Positions 26,863 through 36,283 of a stretch of 64,000 bases of DNA are shown here, in pieces (the first letter of the stretch is position 1; each line of letters opens with the position of its first letter). Under the pieces are notes generated by a model. It did no database searches. It was not told the origin of the DNA and saw nothing but the letters and a program-made list of their open reading frames with translations. Source of the DNA: Burkholderiaceae bacterium (GTDB lineage: Bacteria; Pseudomonadota; Gammaproteobacteria; Burkholderiales; Burkholderiaceae_F); the NCBI GenBank assembly GCA_022843955.1, contig JALHMQ010000023.1, positions 21,052 through 85,051 of the forward strand. Reading direction: 5' to 3'. The position numbers and the translations under genes are program-made.

Positions 26863-28317
26863 TCACTTCGCTGCAGGCGCGGGCCAGCGCAGCATCTGTC
26901 GGTAGAGGGGGCGCAGCTTCGCGTCTGCCAAGGTGGCGCCCACCCATACAGCAACGAAGCTGGCGCCGCCGATCGCCAGCCGCGCCCACGGCCCGAGTTG
27001 CTCGGGCAGCACCGACAGCAGCAGCAGAGTCAGCGCCACGGCTGCCGCGCTGGCTGCTGTGAGCCGCGCCAGCATCGGCCAGTCCTGGATCTGGCGCCAA
27101 CCGACCGCATGACGACGCACCAGCAAGGCCATGTTCAGCAAGGCGCCGGCGAACGCGGAGACCGCGGCGCCCAGGGCGATGCCACCCGCTCCCAGGGCGT
27201 AAGCGCCGAGCAGACCCACCGTCCCACTCAGTGCGAGCAGCATTGCTCCCTGCACCAGGACGACCCGGCCATAGCCGAGTGACTGAATCAGGGTACTGGT
27301 CTCGACCAGCGCGGCAGCGTAGCCAATCAGATAGAGCCTCAACGGTGTGGCGGCGGGTTCGAACGCCCTGGTGAACGCGATCTCCAGCAACTCGGGCGCG
27401 AGTGCGATCAGCCCACCCACCACGGGTGCGAGCAGCGCCGAGACATGCAGGTTGATGCGCCGATTGAGCAGCAGTGCGTCAGCGAGCCGCCCCTGCGCGA
27501 CAGCGCGCGAGATGCTCGGCAACGCCGCGTTCGTGAATGCAGCACGGGCGATACCGACCGCCGGCGCGACCGATGCCGCCACCGCAAGCATCGCCACGGC
27601 GCGCTGGTCGTACAACAACGCAGCGATCCAACCGTCCACCTGCATGCGCAGTGCGAAAAGACTGGCACCCAGGCCGAATCCGAACGAGTGCACGAGTTGC
27701 CATCGCGCCAGCGGCAGCTCGAGGGCGGGTCGCAGTTGCGCACCGCGCCGCGCGTACCACATGAGCAGAATCGCGCGCGCAAATGCCACCGCACCCAGCG
27801 CCATCACCACGCCCTCCAGCGACCGCGTCACCACCGCGGCGGCGGAGACCACGGTCACCCGCAGCAGGGTGCTGGCCAGGGCCAATCGAGCCTGGGTCAT
27901 CGGGCGACCGACCATCAGCGCGATCGTCTCCAGAGGTTGCGATGCGATCCAGAACAGGACGAAGGCGGCGATCAGCAACGGGACCTCTGCACTGACACCG
28001 GGGCCGAGCAGGCGTGCGGCCAAGCCACCCGGCCCGATCAGCAGCGCAGCGATCAGGCCAACCACGGCGAAGTAGACACAGGCATTGCCGAACAAGGCCG
28101 AGTGCCGCTCGCTCGCCTGACGTGCCGCCTGGTAGATGAGGTTCTGCGCGAGGTTCATCGTCAGAGCGGCAATGGCCGTCTGCGCCAGCAACCAGGCGAT
28201 CCGGTAGCCACCGAACTCGTCGGGTGTCAGCAATCGCACCAGAAGGACCGGCAGGAGCAACTGCGCCGCGTACTCCAGCGCTTGAGCGACGCCCAACAGG
28301 GCCACAGTCCGCCGCAT
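26863..28317 (-). CDS. Wzx-type polysaccharide flippase (MOP superfamily)
   Basis: A 484-aa integral membrane protein with about 12-14 helices, starting at ATG 28317 in a TGATG overlap with the upstream glycosyltransferase. The N-terminal pattern (RLLTPDEFGGYRIAWLLAQ) is typical of the O-antigen/EPS transporter family. It flips undecaprenyl-linked repeat units to the periplasm, upstream of the Wzy-like polymerase. Confidence 0.9.
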   Translation of the reverse strand: MRRTVALLGVAQALEYAAQLLLPVLLVRLLTPDEFGGYRIAWLLAQTAIAALTMNLAQNLIYQAARQASERHSALFGNACVYFAVVGLIAALLIGPGGLAARLLGPGVSAEVPLLIAAFVLFWIASQPLETIALMVGRPMTQARLALASTLLRVTVVSAAAVVTRSLEGVVMALGAVAFARAILLMWYARRGAQLRPALELPLARWQLVHSFGFGLGASLFALRMQVDGWIAALLYDQRAVAMLAVAASVAPAVGIARAAFTNAALPSISRAVAQGRLADALLLNRRINLHVSALLAPVVGGLIALAPELLEIAFTRAFEPAATPLRLYLIGYAAALVETSTLIQSLGYGRVVLVQGAMLLALSGTVGLLGAYALGAGGIALGAAVSAFAGALLNMALLVRRHAVGWRQIQDWPMLARLTAASAAAVALTLLLLSVLPEQLGPWARLAIGGASFVAVWVGATLADAKLRPLYRQMLRWPAPAAK

Positions 28318-29453
28318 CAGGCTGCAGTGCGCTTGCGCTGGAAAGCCAGTTCGACGAACAGGTCGCGGTACGCCCCGACCATCCGGCGACGATCAAAGCG
28401 AGCCTCGGCATGGCGCCGCGCCGCTGCACCGAACGCGGCGCGCTGGCCGCTGTCGGCAAACCTGCGCAGGCAGGCGGCCAGGCCCTCGATGTCATCGACG
28501 GCGAACAGGTAGCCATCGCGACCCTCCTTGACGATGTCCTGCGTGGCGCCAACGCGGGAAGCGACAATCGCCAGCCCCATGGCTTGCGCCTCGATCAAGG
28601 CGAGCGGCAACGTCTCGTGGGTCGAACTTAGGCACGCAATATCGCATCCCGCGAGCCAGTCCTCGACTCGATCGACGTAACCCGTAACTCGCAGTCGATC
28701 CGTCAGTCCGAGACCGGCGGCCAGTGCCTCGAGCGCCGTACGCCGCGGGCCATCACCGATGAACAGCAGTCGCAGCGGCAGACCTTCGGCGCGCAGCCGC
28801 CCTGCAGCGTGCAGCAGCGTCTCATGCCGCTTCTCGCTGCGCAGTCCGGCGCATACGCCGATCACCAGGTCGCTTGTCGCCGCACCGATTGCACTACGCG
28901 ACTGAGTGCGCCGAACCGGGTCGGCCGGCCGAAATCGCTGCAGGTCGACGCCGTTAGGAATGACCTCTTCCCGTCCCGCACTCACTCCGCGCAAACGCCA
29001 GTAGGCTCGTTGCACCGGCGACAGGTAGATCAGTGCATCAGCCGCACACAGTGCCGCTCGCGTGATGGCTAGCTTCACCCGCGAATCGCTCGGATTCGCC
29101 ATCGAATGCTGGACTGCAGCCACCGGGGGCACCTGCCCGAACAGGCAGGACAGGTTGTGGATCACCTGCGGGAACTGGTTGACGGTGAGCACCACATCCG
29201 GCTTGGCGCGCTTGCGCAGTCTCGCCAGGTCATGAACCGCGATCACGTCCACGGCGCTCGTGCGCTTGATGCAGACCGCCCGCGACTGCAACTCCTCCGG
29301 CAGCCCACGGAGCAGGTCATGCTGAGGGGAAAGATAGACAAGGTCGACCTCGTCGCCCAGGCGGAAGAGATCGCTCGCCAGATCAACCGAATGACGCTCG
29401 GCACCCCCGACCGCCAGGGAGTTGAGGACGATCTGCACGCGCAGCTTGTCCAT
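28317..29453 (-). CDS. GT4-family glycosyltransferase
   Basis: A 378-aa protein from ATG 29453. GT-B fold: N-terminal VLNSLAVGGAERHSVDLA, a mid-protein VIPNGVDLQRF, then VIGVCAGLRSEKRHETLL and the donor-site ACLSSTHETLPLALIEAQAM with the two glutamates of the E-x7-E motif. It adds a sugar to the EPS repeat unit. It lies 3 bp behind the next GT4 gene. Confidence 0.93.
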   Translation of the reverse strand: MDKLRVQIVLNSLAVGGAERHSVDLASDLFRLGDEVDLVYLSPQHDLLRGLPEELQSRAVCIKRTSAVDVIAVHDLARLRKRAKPDVVLTVNQFPQVIHNLSCLFGQVPPVAAVQHSMANPSDSRVKLAITRAALCAADALIYLSPVQRAYWRLRGVSAGREEVIPNGVDLQRFRPADPVRRTQSRSAIGAATSDLVIGVCAGLRSEKRHETLLHAAGRLRAEGLPLRLLFIGDGPRRTALEALAAGLGLTDRLRVTGYVDRVEDWLAGCDIACLSSTHETLPLALIEAQAMGLAIVASRVGATQDIVKEGRDGYLFAVDDIEGLAACLRRFADSGQRAAFGAAARRHAEARFDRRRMVGAYRDLFVELAFQRKRTAA

Positions 29454-29456
29454 GGG

Positions 29457-30686
29457 TCAGTCGAGACGTGCGCCGGCGGCACGCCGAAACAGCAGAAGAT
29501 AGGGATCGACCATGTGGTCGCCGGGGTACCGGCCCTCGATCGTCTCGAGGCAGCGTCGTGAGGTTGTCGTCCACGCCACCTCGTCCTCCAGCAATTGTCG
29601 AACGGCGGTGAGAAGTGCAGTCTCGTTGTCAACCGTCTTGCCCAGGCCTTCGCGGTCGATGAGTCCGTCCGGATCGACGAACGACACCGTCGGTACACCG
29701 CGCGACCATGCCTGAAGGAAAGTGTTCGGAAAGCCTTCGATGCGCGATGTGTTGACAAACACCCGGGCTCGATCGAACAGACCCAGCGCCTCTGCGTAAC
29801 CGAGGCGTCCGTGCCAGACGAGATTGCGCAGCGTGGCCGCATGGCTCGCAACAGCGCGCGCCACATGCGCCTCGCCCTCGACTTCCCCGCCAACAAGATG
29901 GATCCGTCGATCCGGCAACTGCCTGGCCAGCCAAAGCAGCTTCTCTGGTCGCTTCAGCGCCCTCAGGTTGGCCACCCACAACACATCGATGTCGCGCGCG
30001 GCCGCGGGCGCCACGATCCGAGGGCGATCGAAGACCATGGGAACGCACTGTGCATCCCGCCCGAAGTTGCGCAACAGCATCGATCGCTGCTGCTCGGTCT
30101 GGACCGCGATCGCATCTGCGCGGCGCAGACCGAGCCGATAGAGAACTCGCTCCTTCAGGCTTCCGACCAGCATGCGCGCTGGATCGCAGTCTCCGTCTGA
30201 GGCCACCCGAAAAACCAGCCCGCGCCGATTGATGGCTGCGAAGACCGCGACCTGACCCAGCAAAGCACCCGCGCAGCTGACGTAGTACAAGTCGGCGTCT
30301 GCTCGCTTGAGCGCTGCATGCAGACCAGACCAGCGCGGCACGAGAAAGCGCACGCCAGGAACGCCCTCAGCTGGCGCATAGCAGGCGTGGATCGCGATGC
30401 CATCGACCCGAGCGCTTCGCCCCTGTCCGTAGTCGCAAGTGACCATGTGCACCGATGTGTCATCGCGACGCGCAAGCAAGCGAGCGAGCGTCGCATGCTG
30501 CACCTCCTCTCCGCCGATGGGCGCCGAGATCGAAGGCACCAGTGCGGCGTAGGCGCCGAGGTTGACGAGGCAGATTCGCAGAGGCAGTGCTCCTTGGGGC
30601 GGCGCATACCCAACGCTGGCGATGCCGGCAGGAGCCAGCAGTGCGTTGCGCACGGCGGGCAGCGCAAGTTCACGTGTTCCGGTCAC
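29457..30686 (-). CDS. GT4-family glycosyltransferase
   Basis: A 409-aa protein. GTG 30686 is preferred because GAGGGG lies 9 nt before it and it starts 13 bp after the polymerase stop; GTG 30719 is the alternative, 11 residues longer. N-terminal ICLVNLGAYAALVPS, an IDVLWVANLRALKRPEKLLWL donor-domain start and ARVFVNTSRIEGFPNTFLQA with E-x7-type glutamate site support GT-B family 4. Works with its neighbour in EPS repeat assembly. Confidence 0.88.
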   Translation of the reverse strand: MTGTRELALPAVRNALLAPAGIASVGYAPPQGALPLRICLVNLGAYAALVPSISAPIGGEEVQHATLARLLARRDDTSVHMVTCDYGQGRSARVDGIAIHACYAPAEGVPGVRFLVPRWSGLHAALKRADADLYYVSCAGALLGQVAVFAAINRRGLVFRVASDGDCDPARMLVGSLKERVLYRLGLRRADAIAVQTEQQRSMLLRNFGRDAQCVPMVFDRPRIVAPAAARDIDVLWVANLRALKRPEKLLWLARQLPDRRIHLVGGEVEGEAHVARAVASHAATLRNLVWHGRLGYAEALGLFDRARVFVNTSRIEGFPNTFLQAWSRGVPTVSFVDPDGLIDREGLGKTVDNETALLTAVRQLLEDEVAWTTTSRRCLETIEGRYPGDHMVDPYLLLFRRAAGARLD

Positions 30687-30699
30687 TCGCTTGGTCCCC

Positions 30700-32286
30700 T
30701 CAAGCTGACGTTGAGGCACGTCGCGGCGCCAAGTAGCCGCCGATCGGCCGCGGCTTTCGGCTTGGCTCGCTTGGGACGGCCTCGGTCAGCGCCGCAGATG
30801 CCGCATTGCCGGCTGCCGCGACCAGCCGCAGGCGCGCGCGATACCCGATGGCTGCCCCGATCGTCAGCCACATGAACGACTGCGGGACGGTCGGCGTGAA
30901 GCGGTCGTCAGAGATTCCCTGAACAAACAGCAGCAACGTCGTGACCATGGCGCCCAGGAAGAACTGTCGAAAGAACTGATCTCCCGCGGCAGCAGCCTCG
31001 CGGCTCGCCGCGAGCGCGTTGCGCACGACCCAGTAGTAAAAGGACATGATCCAGACGAAGCCAATCAGTCCCATGTCGAGAAGCAGCCCGAGATACGCGT
31101 TGTGTGGCTGAGCGACGTGCAGCCAGCCCGACCGCGCAGGCTCCGACCAGAGAATCGACATCAGCCCGTTGCCGATCGCCAGGTGATCAAGCACCACGGG
31201 CCAGATGAGTGGCCAGATCTGGTCGAAGCGGCCAGCGGATATGGCACTGTGGTCGTTCTCAACGATGCCATGGAGAGCCCGCTCGAAAACTGCACTCGGC
31301 GCCACCAGCAGTACGAACGAGGCCGAAATCAAGGAGAAGAAGAGCCAGCGTGCGTCGCGAACGTGGAGCAGAAAGGCGAGGTAGACCAACGCCAGACCGA
31401 GGTAACCCCCGCGCGAGAACGTCGCAAGGACAGCAGCGACCATGACGGCCGCGCTCATGAGTAGTACCAGTCGGCGCAAGCCACGCGCTGCCGGGATCAC
31501 GAACAGCACCAGCGCCAGCGCGCAGTTCAGCAGCAAACTGATCTCGTTCGCATGCATGCCCAGCCCGGACAGCAGGCCACGGGCCTGAGGCGATGCAAGC
31601 AACGACAGGCTCACCCCGGAGGCCACGGCGACATAGAACACGAGTGCCGCGATCAGCAGCGCTGCGCCAAGCGAGACAGCCAGGTAACGCTTCGGGTTGG
31701 GGGCATCGCGGAAAGCCACCGCCACCAGAACCGCGAAGATCACCAGAAACATCGGCCGGATCAGCACATCGCGCAGGTACGACAACGGCGAGTCGAACGA
31801 AATCGCGCCGACTGAGGTGCGGAAGTAGTCCGGGATGAGGTCGACGGAGAGGAGTCCATGCAGCGCCGCCAAGGTGATGGGCAGCACGTAAAGCAAGGAC
31901 AGTTGCAGCGGAACCGGAGGAAGTAGCGCCGCCTGCCCTCTGAGGCGCTGCGCGACAAAGGCAGCGGTCATCGCCGCCAGCGTGGCCAGGAGCAGCACAT
32001 TGATTGGACTGAACCCGGTAACTCCCAGCAACTGGCGCGGGATGAGCGAAAGCTGCGACAGCGGGAAGAGCAGGCAGAGCCACCAAACGCCGATGCGTTG
32101 GTTCAGCAGGATCGCAGTCGCGACCGCCGTAACGACACCGAGAATCAGCGCAAACTCGCCAGACAGCCCGGCCAATCCTCCAAGCGGTACTGCGAGCGCA
32201 GCGGCCAGCAGCAAGACCAGGCCGGCGTTCAGACGCCCGAGCCAAGCTGGTGCCGACGCTGGAGACGAGGGCGTCGTGGTCTGCAC
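30700..32286 (-). CDS. O-antigen ligase/Wzy-like polymerase membrane protein
   Basis: A 528-aa protein from GTG 32286, with about 12 membrane helices. The Wzy_C-type region contains ATFSRGGYLGLALVYLAFLL and the large periplasmic loop holding VAQPHNAYLGLLLDMGLIGF, where the P-H-N motif is typical of this superfamily. In EPS loci with a Wzx flippase and a Wzz-like protein (EpsF), this gene is most simply the polymerase. It follows epsI by 7 bp. Confidence 0.88.
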   Translation of the reverse strand: MQTTTPSSPASAPAWLGRLNAGLVLLLAAALAVPLGGLAGLSGEFALILGVVTAVATAILLNQRIGVWWLCLLFPLSQLSLIPRQLLGVTGFSPINVLLLATLAAMTAAFVAQRLRGQAALLPPVPLQLSLLYVLPITLAALHGLLSVDLIPDYFRTSVGAISFDSPLSYLRDVLIRPMFLVIFAVLVAVAFRDAPNPKRYLAVSLGAALLIAALVFYVAVASGVSLSLLASPQARGLLSGLGMHANEISLLLNCALALVLFVIPAARGLRRLVLLMSAAVMVAAVLATFSRGGYLGLALVYLAFLLHVRDARWLFFSLISASFVLLVAPSAVFERALHGIVENDHSAISAGRFDQIWPLIWPVVLDHLAIGNGLMSILWSEPARSGWLHVAQPHNAYLGLLLDMGLIGFVWIMSFYYWVVRNALAASREAAAAGDQFFRQFFLGAMVTTLLLFVQGISDDRFTPTVPQSFMWLTIGAAIGYRARLRLVAAAGNAASAALTEAVPSEPSRKPRPIGGYLAPRRASTSA

Positions 32287-32293
32287 GTTGCGA

Positions 32294-32989
32294 TCAGCCG
32301 TGGGGGTCGATTCCCGAGGAACCCAGTCCCGCGAGCCGACGTCGTTGCGCCGGTGTCATGGCAGCGAGCAAAGCCTGGATGAAGGCATCCTGGGCCGCGT
32401 AACTTTGCGGCAGGTCGCTGCCCAGACTGGACACTCGAACCAAAAGGCCGTCAGGTATGTGCCCCCGCAGCCCATACTGAACCTGCGCCAACAAACGCTC
32501 GCCACGACCGATAGCGACTCGATCGCCCATCGTGAACCAGTAGCTCATCGGCTCTGAGCGCCGGCCCTTGACCGCGTGCACGCGCACCAGCGGAATGCGT
32601 CCCACCTCAGACTGCAGAACGTCGGGTGTTACCGATCGGATGCTGAAGCCCTGCGCTTGGTAGCAGACCTCCTGCCGGTGCGCCTTCAGGCTGTCCGACT
32701 GGTCACCACCATAGGCCACCACCAGCATCATCCTCTGGCCCTGCGCGTTCACATAGGTACGCGTGACAATCTGGTCGTACAGATCATCGAGGTTCGCCTG
32801 AACGTCAGGACTGGGAGCGATCGGCACTTGCGTCGGATCCACCTGCCAGCCATCAAAGGCTGCCGGAATCAGCGTCTCCAACTGAAGCGCTCGATCCGGC
32901 TGTGGCTGCGGCTTAAGCGCCCACGACGCCATTGCGCAAACGAGCATCAATGCTGCAAGCAGCCACATTCGCACCTGGATCGGCATCAT
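32294..32989 (-). CDS. epsI: EpsI-family exosortase-associated protein
   Basis: A 231-aa protein from ATG 32989, overlapping the xrtB stop (ATGA). One N-terminal membrane anchor (MWLLAALMLVCAMASWAL) precedes a periplasmic domain with LIPAAFDGWQVD, RTYVNAQGQRMMLVVAYGGD, HRQEVCYQAQGF and YWFTMGDRVA, all signatures of EpsI. EpsI always accompanies EpsH-type exosortases, sometimes fused; its exact role is unknown but is linked to EPS production. Confidence 0.93.
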   Translation of the reverse strand: MMPIQVRMWLLAALMLVCAMASWALKPQPQPDRALQLETLIPAAFDGWQVDPTQVPIAPSPDVQANLDDLYDQIVTRTYVNAQGQRMMLVVAYGGDQSDSLKAHRQEVCYQAQGFSIRSVTPDVLQSEVGRIPLVRVHAVKGRRSEPMSYWFTMGDRVAIGRGERLLAQVQYGLRGHIPDGLLVRVSSLGSDLPQSYAAQDAFIQALLAAMTPAQRRRLAGLGSSGIDPHG

Positions 32990-33876
32990 GAAGCTCCCTT
33001 GGATCGCCAGCGACGGAAAACAAAGCGCTGCAGCAGAACATCGAATGCGATGAGAAGCAGCAGCGCGACCACGAACAATAGAATTCCCGAGGCGCCGTGC
33101 ATGTACCCCTGGCCGGCCTCATCGCCGAAGTGAAAGGTCAGCAGGATCAGGACCAACACACGGATCAGATTGGCCGCGATGGCGATCGGCAAGATGCTGG
33201 CAAGCAGGATCGCGTTGTGCCACCAGCCTGGGCGATGCATCAGGTACATGTAAAGCACGCCCATGGCGGAGAGCGAATAGATCGAGTTCAGTCCGGCGCA
33301 AGCGTCCGCCACCAGCATCCGGTACTGCCCGACGGTGATGACGACCCCATCGCGCGCGATGGGATAGCCAGCTTGGTAGAGCAAGGCTTCTGCCATCCAC
33401 GAAACCTGCTGCTTCAGCTCCCCGGTGATACCCAAAGTGATGAAGCCCGGCAGCGGAATCATGAAGGCGAGAAAGAGCAGCGGGAACCAGAGCTTCCTGA
33501 GTGTCGCCATGCCATAGATGGCGAGCACAAGCCCGGCGAACAGCGGGATGTGACCCGTCACCTCGAACAGCGGCAGATTCTGCGATCGACCGACGAAGTA
33601 GAGCAGCATGCCGACCAAGGAAACAGACAGGCCAGCAAACGGCCATCCCTGAGTGGTCGGCGCGAGCAGCAGTGCGCGTTGCCGCCAGACCAGCCACCAG
33701 AAAACGGCAACCACGATGAACCCATGCTCGTATGCTTCCTGGTCCCACAAGGTCTCGTGCAGGCGCGCATAGGTCGGCAGTACCAAGAGCAATAGACCAA
33801 GTGCGGCAGCAATCAACGCAACTCGTTCGCGCGAGCCGGCAGACGAAGCGGCTGAAGTCAAGGTTGTCGTCGACAT
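32986..33876 (-). CDS. xrtB: Exosortase B (EpsH-type PEP-CTERM transpeptidase)
   Basis: A 296-aa protein from ATG 33876, eight or so membrane helices. The catalytic residues are in place: Cys193 in VADACAGLNSIYSL, Arg239 in IAANLIRVLVL and His260 in GYMHGASG. Conserved HGFIV near residue 51 and FPLLFLAFMIPLP agree with the exosortase family, and the epsI, epsG and epsF neighbourhood points to the XrtB subtype. It should process the three PEP-CTERM proteins in this window. Confidence 0.94.
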   Translation of the reverse strand: MSTTTLTSAASSAGSRERVALIAAALGLLLLVLPTYARLHETLWDQEAYEHGFIVVAVFWWLVWRQRALLLAPTTQGWPFAGLSVSLVGMLLYFVGRSQNLPLFEVTGHIPLFAGLVLAIYGMATLRKLWFPLLFLAFMIPLPGFITLGITGELKQQVSWMAEALLYQAGYPIARDGVVITVGQYRMLVADACAGLNSIYSLSAMGVLYMYLMHRPGWWHNAILLASILPIAIAANLIRVLVLILLTFHFGDEAGQGYMHGASGILLFVVALLLLIAFDVLLQRFVFRRWRSKGAS

Positions 33877-33881
33877 GGCAA

Positions 33882-34805
33882 TCAGTAATTGTTGATCACA
33901 GCGCCCAAGACCTCGACGCTGTGATCGGTCAGCGTGCTGGCGAGCTGCTGCACGTCCGACATCCTGCTGCTGTTCTTGCGCGCCACGACCAGGCAGCCGC
34001 TCGCGCGCACGGCTGTGGTGAGTGACTCAATGCCTTCGCCGGCGGCCGGCGTATCGATGACGATGAAGGCGAAGCGTTGCGCCAGGGCCTCCATCAGCAA
34101 GCCGAACTGCCGTTTCATGAGCAGTTCCCGAGGATTCTGAACTTTGGGACCTGCCGTCAGGACATACAGGTTGTCGAGGCCGGCCACCCTTTGGATCGAC
34201 GGGACACTGCTGTCTGCAGACAGGGCCGTCGTCAGTCCGACGTCGTTGCGAAGCCCGAACACCTCATGTATCCGCGGATGGCGAAGATCGGCATCGATGA
34301 CCAACGTGTCTTCGTCGAGCTGCGACAGCAGCACAGCTAGCCCAGAGCAGACCCGGGTGCGTCCGTCACGCCGCTGGGCACTGACGATGGCAAGGGTCCG
34401 CTGCTCTGGCTCAGGACCAAACCAGCGCAGCACGAGCTGTGAACGCACGGCGCGGAGGACTTCCGCTTGCGGGCTCGCGTCCGACAGAAGCGCCATGACG
34501 TCCTGGCCGGGCTCCCCACGATGCAACGGTTCGACTACGAAAGCCCGCTGCCGCAAGAGGGCCAGTTCGAGGTCAGCCTGCGCGAGGACGCCAAGTGCAA
34601 TCGCAAGGTCGCCGAACCGCCGTGGATTGCCTTGCTGCTGCGACAGCACCAGATCGACCTGAGACGACTTCAGCTTGCCCAGCTCGACGAGGATGGAGCC
34701 GATCCGATAGTCATGGTTCAGGGCCGAAGGACTCGAAGCCGCCGCCGAGCCAGATGCATCATCCAGGGGCGGGTCAAGGCCAGCCACCTTGAGCAGCCGT
34801 GTCAT
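33882..34805 (-). CDS. epsG: EpsG-type chain-length determinant kinase-like protein
   Basis: A 307-aa cytoplasmic protein from ATG 34805, overlapping epsF by 4 bp. A C-terminal BY-kinase/MinD-type domain shows TLVIDADLRHPRIHEVFGL (Walker A-prime) and FAFIVIDTPAAGEGIE (Walker B). The Walker A position reads AIVSAQRRDGRTRVCSG, in which the usual Lys is Arg; EpsG proteins often have G-D-G-R-S there. No C-terminal tyrosine cluster is seen beyond the final Tyr. It pairs with EpsF to control polymer length. Confidence 0.88.
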   Translation of the reverse strand: MTRLLKVAGLDPPLDDASGSAAASSPSALNHDYRIGSILVELGKLKSSQVDLVLSQQQGNPRRFGDLAIALGVLAQADLELALLRQRAFVVEPLHRGEPGQDVMALLSDASPQAEVLRAVRSQLVLRWFGPEPEQRTLAIVSAQRRDGRTRVCSGLAVLLSQLDEDTLVIDADLRHPRIHEVFGLRNDVGLTTALSADSSVPSIQRVAGLDNLYVLTAGPKVQNPRELLMKRQFGLLMEALAQRFAFIVIDTPAAGEGIESLTTAVRASGCLVVARKNSSRMSDVQQLASTLTDHSVEVLGAVINNY

Positions 34806-36217
34806 GCGGCCTCCGGTCGGGCGGCAGGAAGAACAGGCAGCTGGATCCGCCTGCCCAGCATCCTGCGCGACCGCGCTGGCGGGAGAACACCGAACACCGG
34901 CAGGCTTGCACCGATCGAAAGATCGCTGGCCGCGCGTACGCGACGATCCAGCATTTCCATCAGCAAGGCCGCGCCGACCCCGAGGATGGTCCCGAGGACC
35001 GCACTCAGGATCAGATTGAGTTTCACACGCGGGCTGGACGGCAGCGACGGCGGTGCCGCTCGCGCCAGCAAGTACGAGTTGGTCTGGGTCGTCTGACTCT
35101 CAAGACTGGTCTGGGCGAAACGCTGCAGGGCCAAGTCGTACACCCGTTGAGCGCTTTCTGCTTCGCGCTGAAGAACCGCCATTTCGTCGCGCTGGCGCTT
35201 GATCTCTAGCACGCGTTCCTTCTGAGCACGTACAGCCCCGTCGATCTCGCTTGTTCGCTGGGTTACCGCACGATTGGTGGATGCAACCGACAAGGCCGAG
35301 GACAAAAGCTCCTCGTTGATGCGGCGCTCGATTGACCGCACTTCCGCGACCCGCTGGCGCAACGTGGGATGCGCTGCGCCCAGCGTCTGCTCCGCCTCCC
35401 TGAGCTTGGATACTGAGCGCGAGTAGTCCGCCCGCAGCGCCTGCAAGATCGGGGACGAAGCGACTTCCGGCACCGACTCGACGCTCGGGTCGCCGTTCAT
35501 CTCGCGTGCGCGCGAGTCGGCCCGCTGCGATTGAGCGATGACCAGTTGCTGCGATAGCTCTGCCAGTCGCAGGTTCTCCACATCCAGGCGTTCGTCGTTG
35601 GCGACGATGCCATTGCGCTGCTGAAACGCCGAAAGCCGTGACTGCGCCCGTTCGAGGTCGGCCCGCAAGGCCTTGATCTGCTCGCCGAACCAGCCGGCGT
35701 TCTGACGCGCTGGTGCGTTGCGCAGCTCGACCGCGATATCCATGTAGGCATCAGCGAAGGCGTTAGCGGCTTGCGCCGCGAACTGCGGATCCGCCGCTGA
35801 GAAGGTGAGCGTGACCACGGCACTCTCTCGCGAAGGCTTGACATCTAGCCGCTTGACGAGCAAGTCGGCGAAGTAGGCCGAAATGGAACCTGTGCCGCCC
35901 GTCGCCTCAACGAACTGCGCGGAGGCGGAAGCGCTCTTGTCGATGCCAAGGCGCTCGACTACGCGCGTGGCGACCCGCTGGCTGCGGATTACATCGATCT
36001 GCGTGGCGATGTAGGTCTGCGCCATCGCTGGCGCGGACAAGGGAACCTGCCCCGTCACGTCGGTCAGCCTCGGCTCAATCACCAGTGCGGCCGAAGCCGT
36101 ATAGGTGGGTTGGAGCAGATAGGACACGGTCGCGGTCGCGCCGACTGTCAGAAGCAACAGCCCCAACACCACCCACCCTCGGGCGAACAGGATGCGAAGC
36201 ACTTGGTAGACGTTCAT
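34802..36217 (-). CDS. epsF: EpsF-type Wzz-like chain-length determinant
   Basis: A 471-aa inner-membrane protein from ATG 36217. An N-terminal helix (GWVVLGLLLLTVGATATVSY), a long periplasmic coiled coil (about 160-380) and a C-terminal helix (LNLILSAVLGTILGVGAALL) give the Wzz topology. A Pro-rich P-S-L-P-S-S-P-R-V stretch lies just before the last helix, as in the family. It works with EpsG and the EpsE outer-membrane channel. Confidence 0.93.
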   Translation of the reverse strand: MNVYQVLRILFARGWVVLGLLLLTVGATATVSYLLQPTYTASAALVIEPRLTDVTGQVPLSAPAMAQTYIATQIDVIRSQRVATRVVERLGIDKSASASAQFVEATGGTGSISAYFADLLVKRLDVKPSRESAVVTLTFSAADPQFAAQAANAFADAYMDIAVELRNAPARQNAGWFGEQIKALRADLERAQSRLSAFQQRNGIVANDERLDVENLRLAELSQQLVIAQSQRADSRAREMNGDPSVESVPEVASSPILQALRADYSRSVSKLREAEQTLGAAHPTLRQRVAEVRSIERRINEELLSSALSVASTNRAVTQRTSEIDGAVRAQKERVLEIKRQRDEMAVLQREAESAQRVYDLALQRFAQTSLESQTTQTNSYLLARAAPPSLPSSPRVKLNLILSAVLGTILGVGAALLMEMLDRRVRAASDLSIGASLPVFGVLPPARSRRMLGRRIQLPVLPAARPEAA

Positions 36218-36283
36218 CGTTGAGATCTCGCGGCTGTTCTCGGTGGTTGGTGCCCTTGCCGGGGCTTCAAGCGTTTCGACGGT

